Assembly: GCF_022811645.1 (NCBI RefSeq)
Contig: NZ_CP094536.1
Location: 56,138-120,137 of the forward strand
DNA: 64,000 bases
Source of the DNA: Hymenobacter monticola
GTDB taxonomy: Bacteria > Bacteroidota > Bacteroidia > Cytophagales > Hymenobacteraceae
Reading direction: 5' to 3'
How positions within the stretch are numbered: position 1 is the stretch's first letter; each line of letters begins with the position of its first letter. Below, one piece after another: positions 25,006 to 34,223 of the stretch. The position numbers were made by a program, and so were the translations under genes. Below the pieces are notes generated by a model. The model saw only the letters and a list, made by a program, of their open reading frames with translations. It was not told the DNA's origin and searched no databases.

Positions 25006-27279
25006 ATGGAACCAACAACCAAGACCGAAACCCTCGACATTGAAGGCATGACCTGCGCGTCGTGCGCCTCCTTCGTCGAAAAGTCCCTGACCCGCACGCC
25101 CGGCGTGCAGCGGGCCATGGTCAATTTCGCCACCGAAAAAGCCACCATTGACTATCTGCCGACGCAGGCCACCCCGGCCACCTTAAAAGAGGCCGTAATC
25201 AAGGCGGGCTACGGCGTGACCGAGCGGACCCCCGATACGTCAGCCGCGGACCGACAGGCCGAAATCGACCAGCAGAAAGCCCTGGCTTATACTAAGCTCA
25301 AGCGCCGCTTTTGGGTAGCCACGGTGCTGGCCATTGTCATCATGCCCCTGAGCATGCTAATGCTCTGGCCCGCGATGATGGCACGCGTGAACATGCAGTG
25401 GCTGAATTATGGCCTGCTGGTGCTCACGCTGCCGGTGCTGCTGTATAGCGGACGCGAGTTCTATACTTCGGCCTGGAACGGCTTCAAGCACCGGGCCGCC
25501 AACATGGATACGCTGATTGCCGTGGGCACCGGCGCGGCTTTCCTCTACAGCCTCGCGGCCACGGTGGTGCCGGGCTGGTTTATGCGTCAGGGCATCATGC
25601 CCGAAGTGTATTACGACACCACGGCCACCATCATAGCCCTGATTCTGCTGGGCAAGGTGCTGGAGCTGCGGGCCAAAACGCAAACATCTGCGGCCATCAA
25701 GGCCCTGATGGGTTTGCAGGCGAAGACGGCCCGGGTGGTGCGCCCCGACGGCCAGGAAGTCGATGTGCCCATTGAGCAGGTGCAGCTTAACGACCTCATC
25801 GTGGTGCGTCCCGGCGAGAAAGTGGCTACTGATGGAGTCATTGAGGAAGGCCACTCGGCGGTGGACGAGGCCATGCTCACGGGCGAAAGCCTGCCGGTGG
25901 AAAAGAAAACCGGTGACCCGGTGTTCGGAGCCACGCTGAATAAGACCGGTTCCTTCCGCTTCCGGGTGACCAAGGTGGGCGTCGACACCATGCTCTCGCA
26001 GATTGTCAAGCTGGTAGAAGACGCCCAGGGTAGCCGCGCCCCGATTCAGCGGCTGGCCGACAAAGTCAGCGCCATTTTTGTGCCCACGGTGGTGGTCATT
26101 GCCATTCTCACCTTTGTGCTATGGTTTGACTTGGCGCCCGTGGAAGCGCGTCTGCCCTTGGCCCTGGTCAACTTCGTGGCGGTGCTCATCATTGCCTGCC
26201 CGTGTGCGCTGGGGCTGGCTACGCCCACCGCCATCATGGTCAGCACCGGCAAGGGCGCCGAGCACGGCGTGTTGATTCGCAACGCCGAGGCGCTGGAGAA
26301 AGCCCACCAGGTCAACACCGTGCTGCTGGACAAAACCGGCACCATTACCCGCGGGGAGCCCGCCGTGACGGACTTTGTGCCGGCCGAGGGCCAGGATGCT
26401 GCCCAGCTGCTGCAGGTCGTAGCGGCCGTGGAGCGTCAATCGGAGCACCCGCTGGCCGAGGCCGTGGTGCGCTACGCTGACGCGCAGGCAGCCACTGCCA
26501 TTGCCGCCACGGGGTTCCAAGCCATCGAAGGCAAAGGGGCGCAGGCGTCCGTGAACGGGCAGGCAGTGCTCATCGGTAACTTCCGCCTGCTCGATGAGGC
26601 CGGTATTTCGCTTTCACCCCTGGTGCGCCGGCAGGCTGACGAGCTGCTTGGCCAAGCCAAGACCGTTCTCTACATTGCCGTGGGCGGAAAGGCAGCGGGT
26701 GTTATCGGGGTAGCTGATACAGTCCGCGAAACGTCGGCGGTGGCCATCAAACGGCTGCAAAGCATGGGCCTGGAAGTGGTGATGATGACCGGCGACAACC
26801 CCCAGACCGCGGCGCAGGTAGCCGGCCAGGTCGGCATCAAGCGCTACTTCGCCGAGGTGCTGCCCGCCGACAAAGCCGGTAAGGTGAAGGAGCTGCAGGC
26901 TGAGGGCCGCATCGTGGCCATGGTGGGCGACGGCATCAACGACGCGCCCGCCCTCGCGCAGGCCGACATTGGCTTGGCCATGGGTGGCGGCACCGACGTG
27001 GCCATGGAAGCGGCGGGCATCACACTCATGCGCTCGGATTTGCAGGGGGTGGTCACGGCCATTGAGCTCTCGCGCCAGACCATCCGCACCATCAAGCAGA
27101 ACCTGTTTTTTGCCTTCATCTACAATACGCTGGGCATTCCTATTGCGGCGGGCCTTCTGTATCCCTTCTTCGGCATTTTGCTTTCGCCCATGCTGGCGGC
27201 CGGTGCCATGGCCCTGAGCTCGGTATCGGTGCTCACCAACTCGCTGCGCCTGCGCAGCTTCTCCCCCGCTAAAAACTAA
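25006..27279 (+). CDS. copA: Copper-exporting P1B-type ATPase
   Basis: The 757-aa product has one N-terminal HMA domain (GMTCASC, Cys17 and Cys20) and eight expected helices with the CPC copper site (Cys398-Pro-Cys400). The P-type motifs are TGES, the phosphorylated Asp442 in DKTGT, and GDGINDAP around residue 640. It exports Cu(I) from the cytoplasm using ATP. Length and motifs are complete. It heads a plus-strand operon: the cupredoxin gene starts 3 nt after its stop and the HMA-AraC regulator follows. Two tandem operator-like sites lie upstream. Confidence 0.97.
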   Translation: MEPTTKTETLDIEGMTCASCASFVEKSLTRTPGVQRAMVNFATEKATIDYLPTQATPATLKEAVIKAGYGVTERTPDTSAADRQAEIDQQKALAYTKLKRRFWVATVLAIVIMPLSMLMLWPAMMARVNMQWLNYGLLVLTLPVLLYSGREFYTSAWNGFKHRAANMDTLIAVGTGAAFLYSLAATVVPGWFMRQGIMPEVYYDTTATIIALILLGKVLELRAKTQTSAAIKALMGLQAKTARVVRPDGQEVDVPIEQVQLNDLIVVRPGEKVATDGVIEEGHSAVDEAMLTGESLPVEKKTGDPVFGATLNKTGSFRFRVTKVGVDTMLSQIVKLVEDAQGSRAPIQRLADKVSAIFVPTVVVIAILTFVLWFDLAPVEARLPLALVNFVAVLIIACPCALGLATPTAIMVSTGKGAEHGVLIRNAEALEKAHQVNTVLLDKTGTITRGEPAVTDFVPAEGQDAAQLLQVVAAVERQSEHPLAEAVVRYADAQAATAIAATGFQAIEGKGAQASVNGQAVLIGNFRLLDEAGISLSPLVRRQADELLGQAKTVLYIAVGGKAAGVIGVADTVRETSAVAIKRLQSMGLEVVMMTGDNPQTAAQVAGQVGIKRYFAEVLPADKAGKVKELQAEGRIVAMVGDGINDAPALAQADIGLAMGGGTDVAMEAAGITLMRSDLQGVVTAIELSRQTIRTIKQNLFFAFIYNTLGIPIAAGLLYPFFGILLSPMLAAGAMALSSVSVLTNSLRLRSFSPAKN

Positions 27280-27282
27280 GTT

Positions 27283-27660
27283 ATGGACAGCTCCGAAATC
27301 ATTGTGACGCTGACGGGCCTGGCCCTGTCGGCCTTCGTTATCTGGTACTTCTTCTTTTCCACCCGCCAGACGGCCAGCGCCGTTTCCACCTCCAGCGGGG
27401 TGCAGGAAGTGGACATTACTGTCAAAGGCGGCTACTCGCCCGACGTGATTGAAGTCGAGCGCGGCAAGCCCGTGCAGCTGAGCTTCTACCGCGACGAGGA
27501 AAACAGCTGCTCGGAGGAGCTGCTGATGCCCGACTTCAGCATCCGCCGCGACCTGCCCGCCTTTAAAACCACCCTGGTGGAGCTGCTGCCCCAGCAGGCC
27601 GGTACCTTTACGTTCACCTGCGGTATGGGCATGCTGCGCGGTAGCTTAGTCGTCAAATAG
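27283..27660 (+). CDS. Membrane-anchored cupredoxin-like protein
   Basis: The 125-aa product has an N-terminal membrane helix (IIVTLTGLALSAFVIWYFFF), then a single cupredoxin-like beta domain, VDITVKGGYSPDVIEVERGK to the end. The copper ligands are probably around ENSCSEELLMPDF and FTCGMGM. It lies between copA and the HMA-AraC regulator with a 3-nt gap before it and none after it, so it belongs to the copA operon. It may take Cu(I) from CopA at the outer face of the membrane. Confidence 0.88.
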   Translation: MDSSEIIVTLTGLALSAFVIWYFFFSTRQTASAVSTSSGVQEVDITVKGGYSPDVIEVERGKPVQLSFYRDEENSCSEELLMPDFSIRRDLPAFKTTLVELLPQQAGTFTFTCGMGMLRGSLVVK

Positions 27661-28293
27661 ATGCCGCTCATGAACTCCCAACTCCGCTCCGGCTTCACGC
27701 TGCCCGCCCCCGGTACCCACCGGCTGCTGATTAAGAATATGGTGTGCCCCCAGTGCATCCGGGTGGTGACGGAAGACCTGACCGCCCTGGGCCTGCAGGT
27801 GCACCGTGTGGTGCTGGGCGAGGCCGACGTGACCACGGCCGACGGCCAGGAGCCCGACCTGGAACCCGTGCGTGCTAGCCTGCTGGCGGCGGGCTTTGCC
27901 CTGCTCGAAGACCCGCGGGCCCAACTGGTGGAGCAGATTAAGACCCTGCTCGTGACGCTCATTCACTACCCCGAGCCGGGCCCGCGCCTGCTGACCTATT
28001 CGGATTATCTGGTCCAGCACCTGGGGCGCGACTATCATTATTTGTCGCACCTGTTTTCGTCGGAGGAAGGCCTGACCATCGAGAAGTTCATCATCCGCCA
28101 GAAGGTGGAGCGGGCCAAGGAGCTCATCGGCTACGGCGAGCTGAGCATTGCTCAGGTGGCCGGGCAGCTGGGCTACAGCTCCCCGGCCCATCTCTCGCGG
28201 CAGTTCGGGCAGGTGACGGGCCTGACGCCCTCTGAGTTTCAGCGGCTCGGACCCGCCAGCCACGCCCGGCGCAGCCTGGATTCGCTGCTGTAG
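27661..28293 (+). CDS. AraC-family regulator with intact HMA domain, probable copper sensor
   Basis: The ATG directly follows the cupredoxin stop (TAG|ATG), implying coupling. Residues about 20-95 form an HMA-like domain with the metal loop NMVCPQCIRVV (CxxC intact). The C-terminus is an AraC HTH pair (SIAQVAGQLGYSSPAHLSRQ, GLTPSEFQR). A metal-binding domain joined to an activator's DNA-binding domain suits a cytoplasmic Cu(I) sensor. It ends 7 nt before an operator-like site for the next gene. Its target is inferred to be the 21-bp direct repeat described here, because AraC proteins often bind direct repeats two helical turns apart. Confidence 0.92.
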   Translation: MPLMNSQLRSGFTLPAPGTHRLLIKNMVCPQCIRVVTEDLTALGLQVHRVVLGEADVTTADGQEPDLEPVRASLLAAGFALLEDPRAQLVEQIKTLLVTLIHYPEPGPRLLTYSDYLVQHLGRDYHYLSHLFSSEEGLTIEKFIIRQKVERAKELIGYGELSIAQVAGQLGYSSPAHLSRQFGQVTGLTPSEFQRLGPASHARRSLDSLL

Positions 28294-28299
28294 CCTTCG

Positions 28300-28332
28300 A
28301 AATTATGCAAGGAAAAAGGCCAACGGTGTAAA
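28300..28332 (+). promoter_or_regulatory. Copper-regulon operator-like site, upstream of DUF305 gene
   Basis: AAATTATGCAAG (28300-28311) is followed exactly 21 bp later by TGTAAA (28327-28332). No clear TAnnTTTG box follows; GGCGTTTATAATG at 28351 onward is the best candidate. Confidence 0.75.
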
Positions 28333-28386
28333 AACCGGGCGGGTAGGCTGGGCGTTTATAATGCTCACCATCAGACCCCACCGACC

Positions 28387-29004
28387 GTGAGCATGAACCG
28401 CTTATTCCGTTTGCCTATTCTATCCCTGCTTGTGCTTGTTTCCCTGTTTTCGGCCTGCAAAGACCACGACATGGACGACATGAAGCACGACAGTCCGTTG
28501 ATGAAAATCATGATGGACATGATGACCCAGATGGACGCGCAGGCCAAAACCCAGGACCCCGACCACGACTTCGCCGCCCAGATGGTGCTGCACCACGACG
28601 CGGCCATCAAGATGAGCGAGGAAGAACTCCGGGCGGGCAGCAACCAGGAGATGAAAACCATCGCCCAGGACGTGATTACCAAGCAACGCGCCGAAATCAC
28701 GCAGTTCAACACTTTCCTGAGTGGGCACCAGCCCATGCAGCCGCTGGTGCCGCAGTTCAACCAAATTCAGAAAACCAACATGGACCGGATGATGGCCGCC
28801 AGCAACGCCCGCGCCATGACCATGCGCACCGATTTGGACTACGCCCAGATGATGGTGGACCACCACCAGGCGGCCATCGACAACTCCGAGGCGCTGCTCC
28901 AGCACGGCCGCAACGCCACGATGCGTCAGCTGGCGCAGGCCATCATCACCGACCAGCGCCAGGAGATTGCCACGCTGCAAAACTGGATTTCGCGCAACCG
29001 GTAA
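28387..29004 (+). CDS. Lipoprotein with tandem DUF305 domains
   Basis: The 205-aa product has lipobox FSAC, a short Asp/His/Met stretch (KDHDMDDMKHD) and two DUF305 helical repeats with metal-binding motifs DFAAQMVLHHDAAIKMS and YAQMMVDHHQAAIDNSEALL. The second Met codon, two codons in (MNRLFRLPIL), is an equally good start. A periplasm-facing metal-binding lipoprotein is expected. Its own operator-like site and a downstream terminator make it a one-gene unit next to the copA operon. Confidence 0.93.
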   Translation: MSMNRLFRLPILSLLVLVSLFSACKDHDMDDMKHDSPLMKIMMDMMTQMDAQAKTQDPDHDFAAQMVLHHDAAIKMSEEELRAGSNQEMKTIAQDVITKQRAEITQFNTFLSGHQPMQPLVPQFNQIQKTNMDRMMAASNARAMTMRTDLDYAQMMVDHHQAAIDNSEALLQHGRNATMRQLAQAIITDQRQEIATLQNWISRNR

Positions 29005-29024
29005 TCATTGGCTTTACCCTATCC

Positions 29025-29056
29025 AAAAAGGCAGCTCCTGCAGGGCTGCCTTTTTT
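29025..29056 (+). terminator. Terminator after DUF305 gene
   Basis: Stem AAAAAGGCAGC (29025-29035) pairs with GCTGCCTTTTTT-side sequence (29045-29056), with a short loop and a T-run. It ends the DUF305 transcript. Confidence 0.9.
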
Positions 29057-29121
29057 GCTTTTAGAGAGCGGTGGGTAGCCCGGTTTGCCACTCACTGGCT
29101 TATTTCACGGAAAGGTACCTA

Positions 29122-29895
29122 ATGCGCACCCTGACTGTTTTACGCCTTATCCTATCCGTGGTCGTTGGCCTGGGGCTAGCCGGTTGCCGGTCCTCCGCCG
29201 TTGTCCCGTCGTTCCCAGCTACTGCCGGGTACCGTCACCCGCGACTGGCACCGCGCGTTGATACGGCGACGGTCGTTCCCGCCCAGGAGCGCCCTGCCAC
29301 CCTGCCGCAGCGGGTAAAGACAGCGGTTCCGCCCCGGGGCGCGGGCGCGCCGGACTATGTGTCCAAGCAGAAAAGGAGCCCGGCGGACCGGCCGGATAGC
29401 AGCTTTGCCAAAGTAACGCCCGGGGGTACTGCGCGCGGCGCCACCCCGCCGGTGGCCCCGGGCGGGCGCCGACAGTATGCCACCGCCAAGTTATCCAGTG
29501 CCCAAACGCTGGTGCACTATGGCCTGCACTTTGTTTTTCCGGTCGTGCTGGCGCTGGTGTTTTTTCCCTTGGTGTGGCAAACCGCTTACCTGGTGATGCT
29601 GGCCACCATGGCCATTGACCTGGACCACCTGCTGGCCAAACCCATTTTCGACCCGCTGCGCTGCAGTATCGGCTATCATCCGCTGCACTCCTTTTACGCC
29701 ATCCCAGTGTATGCTCTGCTGCTTTTGCTGCCAGCGACACAGATTGTCGCCGTGGGCCTGCTTTTCCACCTGTTCACCGATACGGTGGACTGCTTGTGGA
29801 ACTTCAGCCACTGCCACGAGTGCTACCTCAACTCCCGGATTTATGCCTTGCGCAACCGGGTGCGGAAGCTACTGGGCCGTGAAGTAATCGAGTAA
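29122..29895 (+). CDS. Lipoprotein with low-complexity linker fused to DUF6122-like membrane domain
   Basis: The start chosen is the ATG at 29122 (MRTLTVLRLILSVVVGLGLAGC), giving lipobox LAGC. Residues 23-130 are Pro/Arg/Thr-rich and disordered. From about residue 140 the product matches the stand-alone protein at 14098: a hydrophobic helix, AIDLDHLLAKPIFDPLRCSI, more helices, and a His/Cys end (HCHECYLN). A lipidated N-terminus joined to a polytopic domain is unusual. No operator-like site is seen upstream; the gene follows the DUF305 terminator. Confidence 0.82.
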   Translation: MRTLTVLRLILSVVVGLGLAGCRSSAVVPSFPATAGYRHPRLAPRVDTATVVPAQERPATLPQRVKTAVPPRGAGAPDYVSKQKRSPADRPDSSFAKVTPGGTARGATPPVAPGGRRQYATAKLSSAQTLVHYGLHFVFPVVLALVFFPLVWQTAYLVMLATMAIDLDHLLAKPIFDPLRCSIGYHPLHSFYAIPVYALLLLLPATQIVAVGLLFHLFTDTVDCLWNFSHCHECYLNSRIYALRNRVRKLLGREVIE

Positions 29896-29965
29896 ATAGG
29901 ATATAAAAGTTTGGCGGGTGGCGCGCTTTTACGTTTTCTGGTGGGAGCGGTAAGTGGGAGCCCGG

Positions 29966-30027
29966 AAATTATGCAAGTCATGGTTAAGCGTTTCTTATTT
30001 GTAATAATTCCAAATAAGCCGACCTTT
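29966..30027 (+). promoter_or_regulatory. Promoter of TonB receptor gene with operator-like half-site and inverted repeat
   Basis: AAATTATGCAAG lies at 29966-29977. The expected second half at 29993-29998 is degenerate (TCTTAT), but its distance to the -7-like GACCTTTG (30020-30027) is the same 21 nt as at copA. A perfect inverted repeat, CTTATTTG (29994-30001) with CAAATAAG (30011-30018), covers the -33 region and may bind another regulator. Confidence 0.65.
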
Positions 30028-30056
30028 GTGGCATCTTCCCAAGCAAAGGTTACCTG

Positions 30057-32336
30057 ATGACTCATTTTTTGCGCTGTTTTCCTGCCGTTTTTCTCGGCGG
30101 TTTCACTCTTTCTACCCTCTTTTCGCTCCCCACGGCCCAGGCCCAGCAGGTGCCAGCTCCGGACACCACCCGCCGCCAGACCCTGAGCGAAGTCACCGTG
30201 ACGGGTGCCGCTACGCACTTTGCGGCGCCCGTGGACGGCACCACGATTACGGCCGGGCGCCGCAACGAACTCATCAAGCCCCGTGAGGTCAACGCTAACC
30301 TGGTGCAGAACAACATGCGCCAGGTGATGGCCCGCGTGCCCGGCCTGATGGTGTGGGAAAACGATGGCTCCGGCCAGCAGATTAACGTGGCCACCCGGGG
30401 CCTGAGCCCCAACCGCAGCTGGGAGTTCAACACGCGTCAGAACGGCTACGACATGAGCGCCGACGCGTTTGGCTACCCCGAAGCCTACTACAACCCGCCC
30501 ATGGAAGCCGTGGAGCGCATCCAGCTGCTGCGTGGCGGGGCGGGCCTGCAGTTCGGGCCCCAGTTCGGCGGCCTGCTCAACTACGAGCTCAAGCGCGGGT
30601 CCCGCGACAAGAAAGTCGAGATTGAAACCAGCAACACGGCCGGCTCCAACGGTCTGTTCAACTCCTACAACGCCGTGGGCGGCACGGTGGGCAAGGTGAA
30701 CTACTACGCCTACTACCGCCACCGCCAGGGCAACGGCTGGCGGCCCTTCAACCAGTTCAGTGTGGACGACCTGCACGGCAACGTGCACGTGGCCCTCACC
30801 GAGCGCCTGACCCTGAACGCCGAGCTAACCTACCTGACCAACCAGCTGCAGCAGCCCGGTGGCCTCACCGACGCCCAGTTTGCGCAGAACAGCCGCCAGA
30901 GCACCCGGGAGCGCAACTGGCTCAGCACGCCTTGGCTGATTCCAGCCCTGACGCTGGACTACAAGGCCAGCGAGCGGACCCGCATTAACCTGAAAACCTT
31001 TGGCTTAATAGCGTCGCGCAACAGCGTGGGCTTCGTGGCCGCCCTGCCCGCCCTAGACACCGTGAACCGCCGCACCCGGCAGTTTGCTCCCCGCCAAGTG
31101 GACCGCGACGACTACCGCAACCTGGGCGCCGAGCTGCGCCTGACCCAGGACGTGGACTTTTTGGGCCGCACCCACACGCTGGCCACCGGCCTGCGAGCCT
31201 ACCGCGCCACCACCGAGCGCCGGCAGCGCGGCACGGGCACCACGGCCTCGGACTACGACCTGAGCTTGACCGGCAGTGGGCTGTTCACGAACGAGTTTGA
31301 GTTTACCACCACCAACGCCGCCGCCTTCGCCGAGCTGCTGTTGCACGTGAGCCCCCGGCTGAGCTTCACGCCCGGCGTGCGCTACGACTACCTGCGCAAC
31401 TCCGGCACCGGCTACTTGGGTCGGGCGGCTAATGGCACCGAAAACCGCGTGCCCGACCAGAAAAGTCAGCGCAACGTGCTGCTTTACGGACTGGGCAGCG
31501 AATTTCAAGTGTCGCCCACCACTAACCTGTACGCCAACTACTCGCGGGCTTTCCGGCCCGTGCTGTTCGGCGACCTGATACCCCCGGCCACGGCCGACGT
31601 CATCGACCCCAACCTGAAGGACGCCCGCGGCTACACCGCTGAGATTGGCTACCGCGGCAACTACAAGAATTGGCTGCGCTTCGACGTGGGCTACTTCTTC
31701 CTCAACTACGAGGACCGTATCGGCACCATCCGCCGGCCCGTGCCCGGCGGCACCGCCGGCCAGACCCAGCAGTTTCGCACCAATCTGGGCCGCACCCAAA
31801 CCCACGGCCTGGAGGCCTACGCCGAGCTGGACTTGATTCACTCGATTACCGGCAACTTCAACCTGCCCCACCTCGACCTGTTTGCCGCCCTGAGTTTGCT
31901 TGATGCCCGCTACGGCAGCCTGCCTGTAACCACGCTCACCGGCACGGGCACCAATACGCAGATTGTGGAAAGCAACCTGGAGGGCAAATACGTGGAAAAC
32001 GCTCCGCGGCAGACCCTGCGCACGGGCCTCACTTTCGCTCACAAAAGCTTGTCGGTGACGGGGCAGTTCAGCCAAGTGGGCAAGGTATACGCCGACGCTA
32101 ACAACACCGAGGAGCCCACGGCCAACGCCCAGACCGGCGCTATTCCGGCCTACCAGGTGGCCGACTTCTCCGCTACCTGGAAGCTGGGCCGCGAGGGCCG
32201 CTACCGCCTCAGCGGCGGCGTAAACAACGTGTTCGACGCCCGCTACTTCACCCGCCGGGCCGGTGGCTACCCCGGTCCGGGCATCCTGCCCGCCGACGGC
32301 CGCACGTGGTTTGCCGGGCTGGGCCTCACGCTGTAA
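30057..32336 (+). CDS. TonB-dependent outer-membrane receptor (FecA-like), probable metal or metallophore uptake
   Basis: The 759-aa product has a signal peptide ending AQAQ, a TonB-box/plug region (LSEVTVTGAATHF, then PGLMVWENDGSGQQINVATRG and LLRGGAGLQFGPQFGG) and a 22-strand-type barrel of normal length ending GLGLTL. It resembles FecA-type receptors. Regulation by the same site as copA and the DUF305 genes suggests the substrate is copper or a copper-binding compound, but uptake induced by excess copper would be odd; a role in export or sensing, or regulation by copper shortage, are alternatives. Confidence 0.93.
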   Translation: MTHFLRCFPAVFLGGFTLSTLFSLPTAQAQQVPAPDTTRRQTLSEVTVTGAATHFAAPVDGTTITAGRRNELIKPREVNANLVQNNMRQVMARVPGLMVWENDGSGQQINVATRGLSPNRSWEFNTRQNGYDMSADAFGYPEAYYNPPMEAVERIQLLRGGAGLQFGPQFGGLLNYELKRGSRDKKVEIETSNTAGSNGLFNSYNAVGGTVGKVNYYAYYRHRQGNGWRPFNQFSVDDLHGNVHVALTERLTLNAELTYLTNQLQQPGGLTDAQFAQNSRQSTRERNWLSTPWLIPALTLDYKASERTRINLKTFGLIASRNSVGFVAALPALDTVNRRTRQFAPRQVDRDDYRNLGAELRLTQDVDFLGRTHTLATGLRAYRATTERRQRGTGTTASDYDLSLTGSGLFTNEFEFTTTNAAAFAELLLHVSPRLSFTPGVRYDYLRNSGTGYLGRAANGTENRVPDQKSQRNVLLYGLGSEFQVSPTTNLYANYSRAFRPVLFGDLIPPATADVIDPNLKDARGYTAEIGYRGNYKNWLRFDVGYFFLNYEDRIGTIRRPVPGGTAGQTQQFRTNLGRTQTHGLEAYAELDLIHSITGNFNLPHLDLFAALSLLDARYGSLPVTTLTGTGTNTQIVESNLEGKYVENAPRQTLRTGLTFAHKSLSVTGQFSQVGKVYADANNTEEPTANAQTGAIPAYQVADFSATWKLGREGRYRLSGGVNNVFDARYFTRRAGGYPGPGILPADGRTWFAGLGLTL

Positions 32337-32354
32337 CGGCGGCGTTTAACTCGG

Positions 32355-32387
32355 AAATTATGCAAGCCTGGGCGGGATTGTCGCAAA
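32355..32387 (+). promoter_or_regulatory. Copper-regulon operator-like site, upstream of DUF305 gene
   Basis: AAATTATGCAAG (32355-32366) is followed 21 bp later by CGCAAA (32382-32387). A TAGCTTTT -7-like box lies at 32418-32425, farther than at the other sites. Confidence 0.7.
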
Positions 32388-32444
32388 TCCACGCCTGGGC
32401 TTTGCCGTTTTTAAGGGTAGCTTTTTTATTAACGACCGCTACCC

Positions 32445-33080
32445 ATGAACAAGATATTTCGAATGCCCCTGCTCGCGTTGAGCCTGCTTGGGGCTACCCT
32501 TTCCGTTACCAGCTGCGACAAGGACGACGACAACGGCTTGGAGCTCATCGGCCACGACGAGAGCGTGTACATGCGCAACATGCACGAGGGCATGGCCATG
32601 ATGGAGTCCATGCCCAAAACGCAGGACCCGGACAACGACTACTCCACCATGATGATTATGCACCACCAGATAGCCATCAAAAACAGCCAGGAGGAGATTA
32701 AAAGCGGCAAAAGTGCCGAGATGAAGGCCATGGCCCAGACGATTATCGACAAGCAGCAGGCCGAAATCGCTCAGTTCAACGCCTTTCTGGCGGGCCACCC
32801 GGCGCACGCCCCGGCCGTCCCCGAGTTCAACGCCCTGCAGATGATGAACATGATGCAGATGATGAAGGCCGTGGATTTGCGCCCCCTCACCGGCGACCCG
32901 GACTTCGACTTTGCCCAGCTGATGATTGACCACCACCAGGCCGCCATTGAGAATTCGGACGCCCTGCTCAAGTTCGGCCGCGACAACGCCACCAAGGTGC
33001 TGGCCCAGCAAATCATTACCGACCAGAAGATGGAAATCAAGATGCTGCAGGACTTTCTGCTGGCCAACAAGAAATACTAG
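32445..33080 (+). CDS. Lipoprotein with tandem DUF305 domains
   Basis: The 211-aa product has an atypical lipobox (SVTSC), then DUF305 repeats with NDYSTMMIMHHQIAIKNSQ and FAQLMIDHHQAAIENSDALL. It is similar in length and motif spacing to the protein at 28387, so a duplicated gene is likely. It is expected to bind metal on the periplasmic side of the membrane. It has its own operator-like site and a strong terminator, so it is a single-gene unit. Confidence 0.93.
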   Translation: MNKIFRMPLLALSLLGATLSVTSCDKDDDNGLELIGHDESVYMRNMHEGMAMMESMPKTQDPDNDYSTMMIMHHQIAIKNSQEEIKSGKSAEMKAMAQTIIDKQQAEIAQFNAFLAGHPAHAPAVPEFNALQMMNMMQMMKAVDLRPLTGDPDFDFAQLMIDHHQAAIENSDALLKFGRDNATKVLAQQIITDQKMEIKMLQDFLLANKKY

Positions 33081-33102
33081 GACTTTCCTCACTCGTATCC
33101 CT

Positions 33103-33134
33103 AAGCAGCGAACCCTCGGGTTCGCTGCTTTTTT
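33103..33134 (+). terminator. Terminator after second DUF305 gene
   Basis: A perfect 13-bp stem (AAGCAGCGAACCC at 33103-33115 with 33118-33130) is followed by a T-run. Confidence 0.92.
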
Positions 33135-33144
33135 ACTTTGATTC

Positions 33145-34137
33145 ATGCCCCTTATGGAAATGCACAATACTCCCTGGGCACCGAACTGGGCTCTCTGGGT
33201 CTGGTTTGGCCTGACGCTGCTCTCGGTGCTCTACGTGGCCTGGGACCTGTTCACCCGCACGCCCGAAATGAAGGTCATGAAGTGGGGCTGGGTTCTGGTC
33301 ACGCTCTACACCGGCCCGGTCGGCCTGCTTATCTACTGGTTTTCATGCCGCGAGCCTTCGCCAGGCACCCACGAGGCCTTTATAGCGCCGCTCTGGAAGC
33401 AGGCCGTGGGCTCCACAATTCACTGCGCAGCGGGCGACGCGACGGGCATCATCGTGGCCGCGGCCCTCACCGGCTACTTTGGGCTGAGCATGGGCGTGGA
33501 CATCTGGATAGAGTACGCCGCCGGCTTTGTCTTCGGCCTGTTCATCTTCCAGGCCCTGTTCATGAAAGACATGATGGGCCTGAGCTATGGGGAGGCCCTG
33601 CGTCAGTCCTTTCTGCCGGAGTGGATGTCGATGAACGCCATGATGGCCGGCATGCTGCCCACCATGGTGATTCTGATGACCCGCGACATGCGGGCTATGG
33701 AAGCCACTTCGCCCTGGTTCTGGGCGGCCATGTCGGCCGCAACGCTGGTGGGCGTGGTGGTCTCTTACCCCGTCAACTACTGGCTGGTTAAAAACCAGCT
33801 CAAGCACGGCATGGGCACCGAGCGCGCATTGGGCAAAGGCGGGGCAGCACAGGAAGAAGTCAGTGCTTTGGCGCATGCCGGCCATTCCATGGGCGGTATG
33901 TCGCACTCCGTGGCCCCCGCGACGGCGCACGGCGGGCACGCCATGGCCGCGATGCCTATGAGCACGGAAGGCGGAGCCCAGGTGTCGGGCGTGCGCAAAG
34001 CGGCGGTCACCTTGATAACGCTGGTGATGCTGGCGGTCGGCTATTGGTTGGCGGCTCGCTACGGCGACTTATCCATGCGGCCGGGCGAGCCGATGGAAGC
34101 CATGCCCGGCATGGATATGCCGGGCCACCAAATGTAA
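33145..34137 (+). CDS. DUF4396-like membrane protein with His/Met-rich tail
   Basis: The 330-aa product has six or so hydrophobic helices typical of DUF4396 (WALWVWFGLTLLSVLYVAWD, TLYTGPVGLLIYWFSCREP, GDATGIIVAAALTGYFGLSM). After residue 230 a soluble stretch is rich in His and Met (HAGHSMGGMSHS, HGGHAMAAMPMS), followed by one more helix and MEAMPGMDMPGHQM. The C-terminal Met/His motifs match those of the Met-rich protein at 10299. A membrane copper-handling protein is likely. MEMHNT nine bases in is an alternative start. Confidence 0.88.
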   Translation: MPLMEMHNTPWAPNWALWVWFGLTLLSVLYVAWDLFTRTPEMKVMKWGWVLVTLYTGPVGLLIYWFSCREPSPGTHEAFIAPLWKQAVGSTIHCAAGDATGIIVAAALTGYFGLSMGVDIWIEYAAGFVFGLFIFQALFMKDMMGLSYGEALRQSFLPEWMSMNAMMAGMLPTMVILMTRDMRAMEATSPWFWAAMSAATLVGVVVSYPVNYWLVKNQLKHGMGTERALGKGGAAQEEVSALAHAGHSMGGMSHSVAPATAHGGHAMAAMPMSTEGGAQVSGVRKAAVTLITLVMLAVGYWLAARYGDLSMRPGEPMEAMPGMDMPGHQM

Positions 34138-34139
34138 AA

Positions 34140-34180
34140 AGCCAGCGCAGCCCCCAACGAGTTGTGGGGCCGCGCTGGCT
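34140..34180. terminator. Terminator-like hairpin between convergent genes
   Basis: AGCCAGCGC (34140-34148) pairs with GCGCTGGCT (34172-34180), extended by CCCC/GGGG inside. A-run before it serves the complement-strand gene and the plus-strand gene ends 3 nt before it. Confidence 0.8.
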
Positions 34181-34223
34181 AAATCAACATGCAGGGTGTT
34201 AGCCTGCAGCGGTTAACCAGCGT

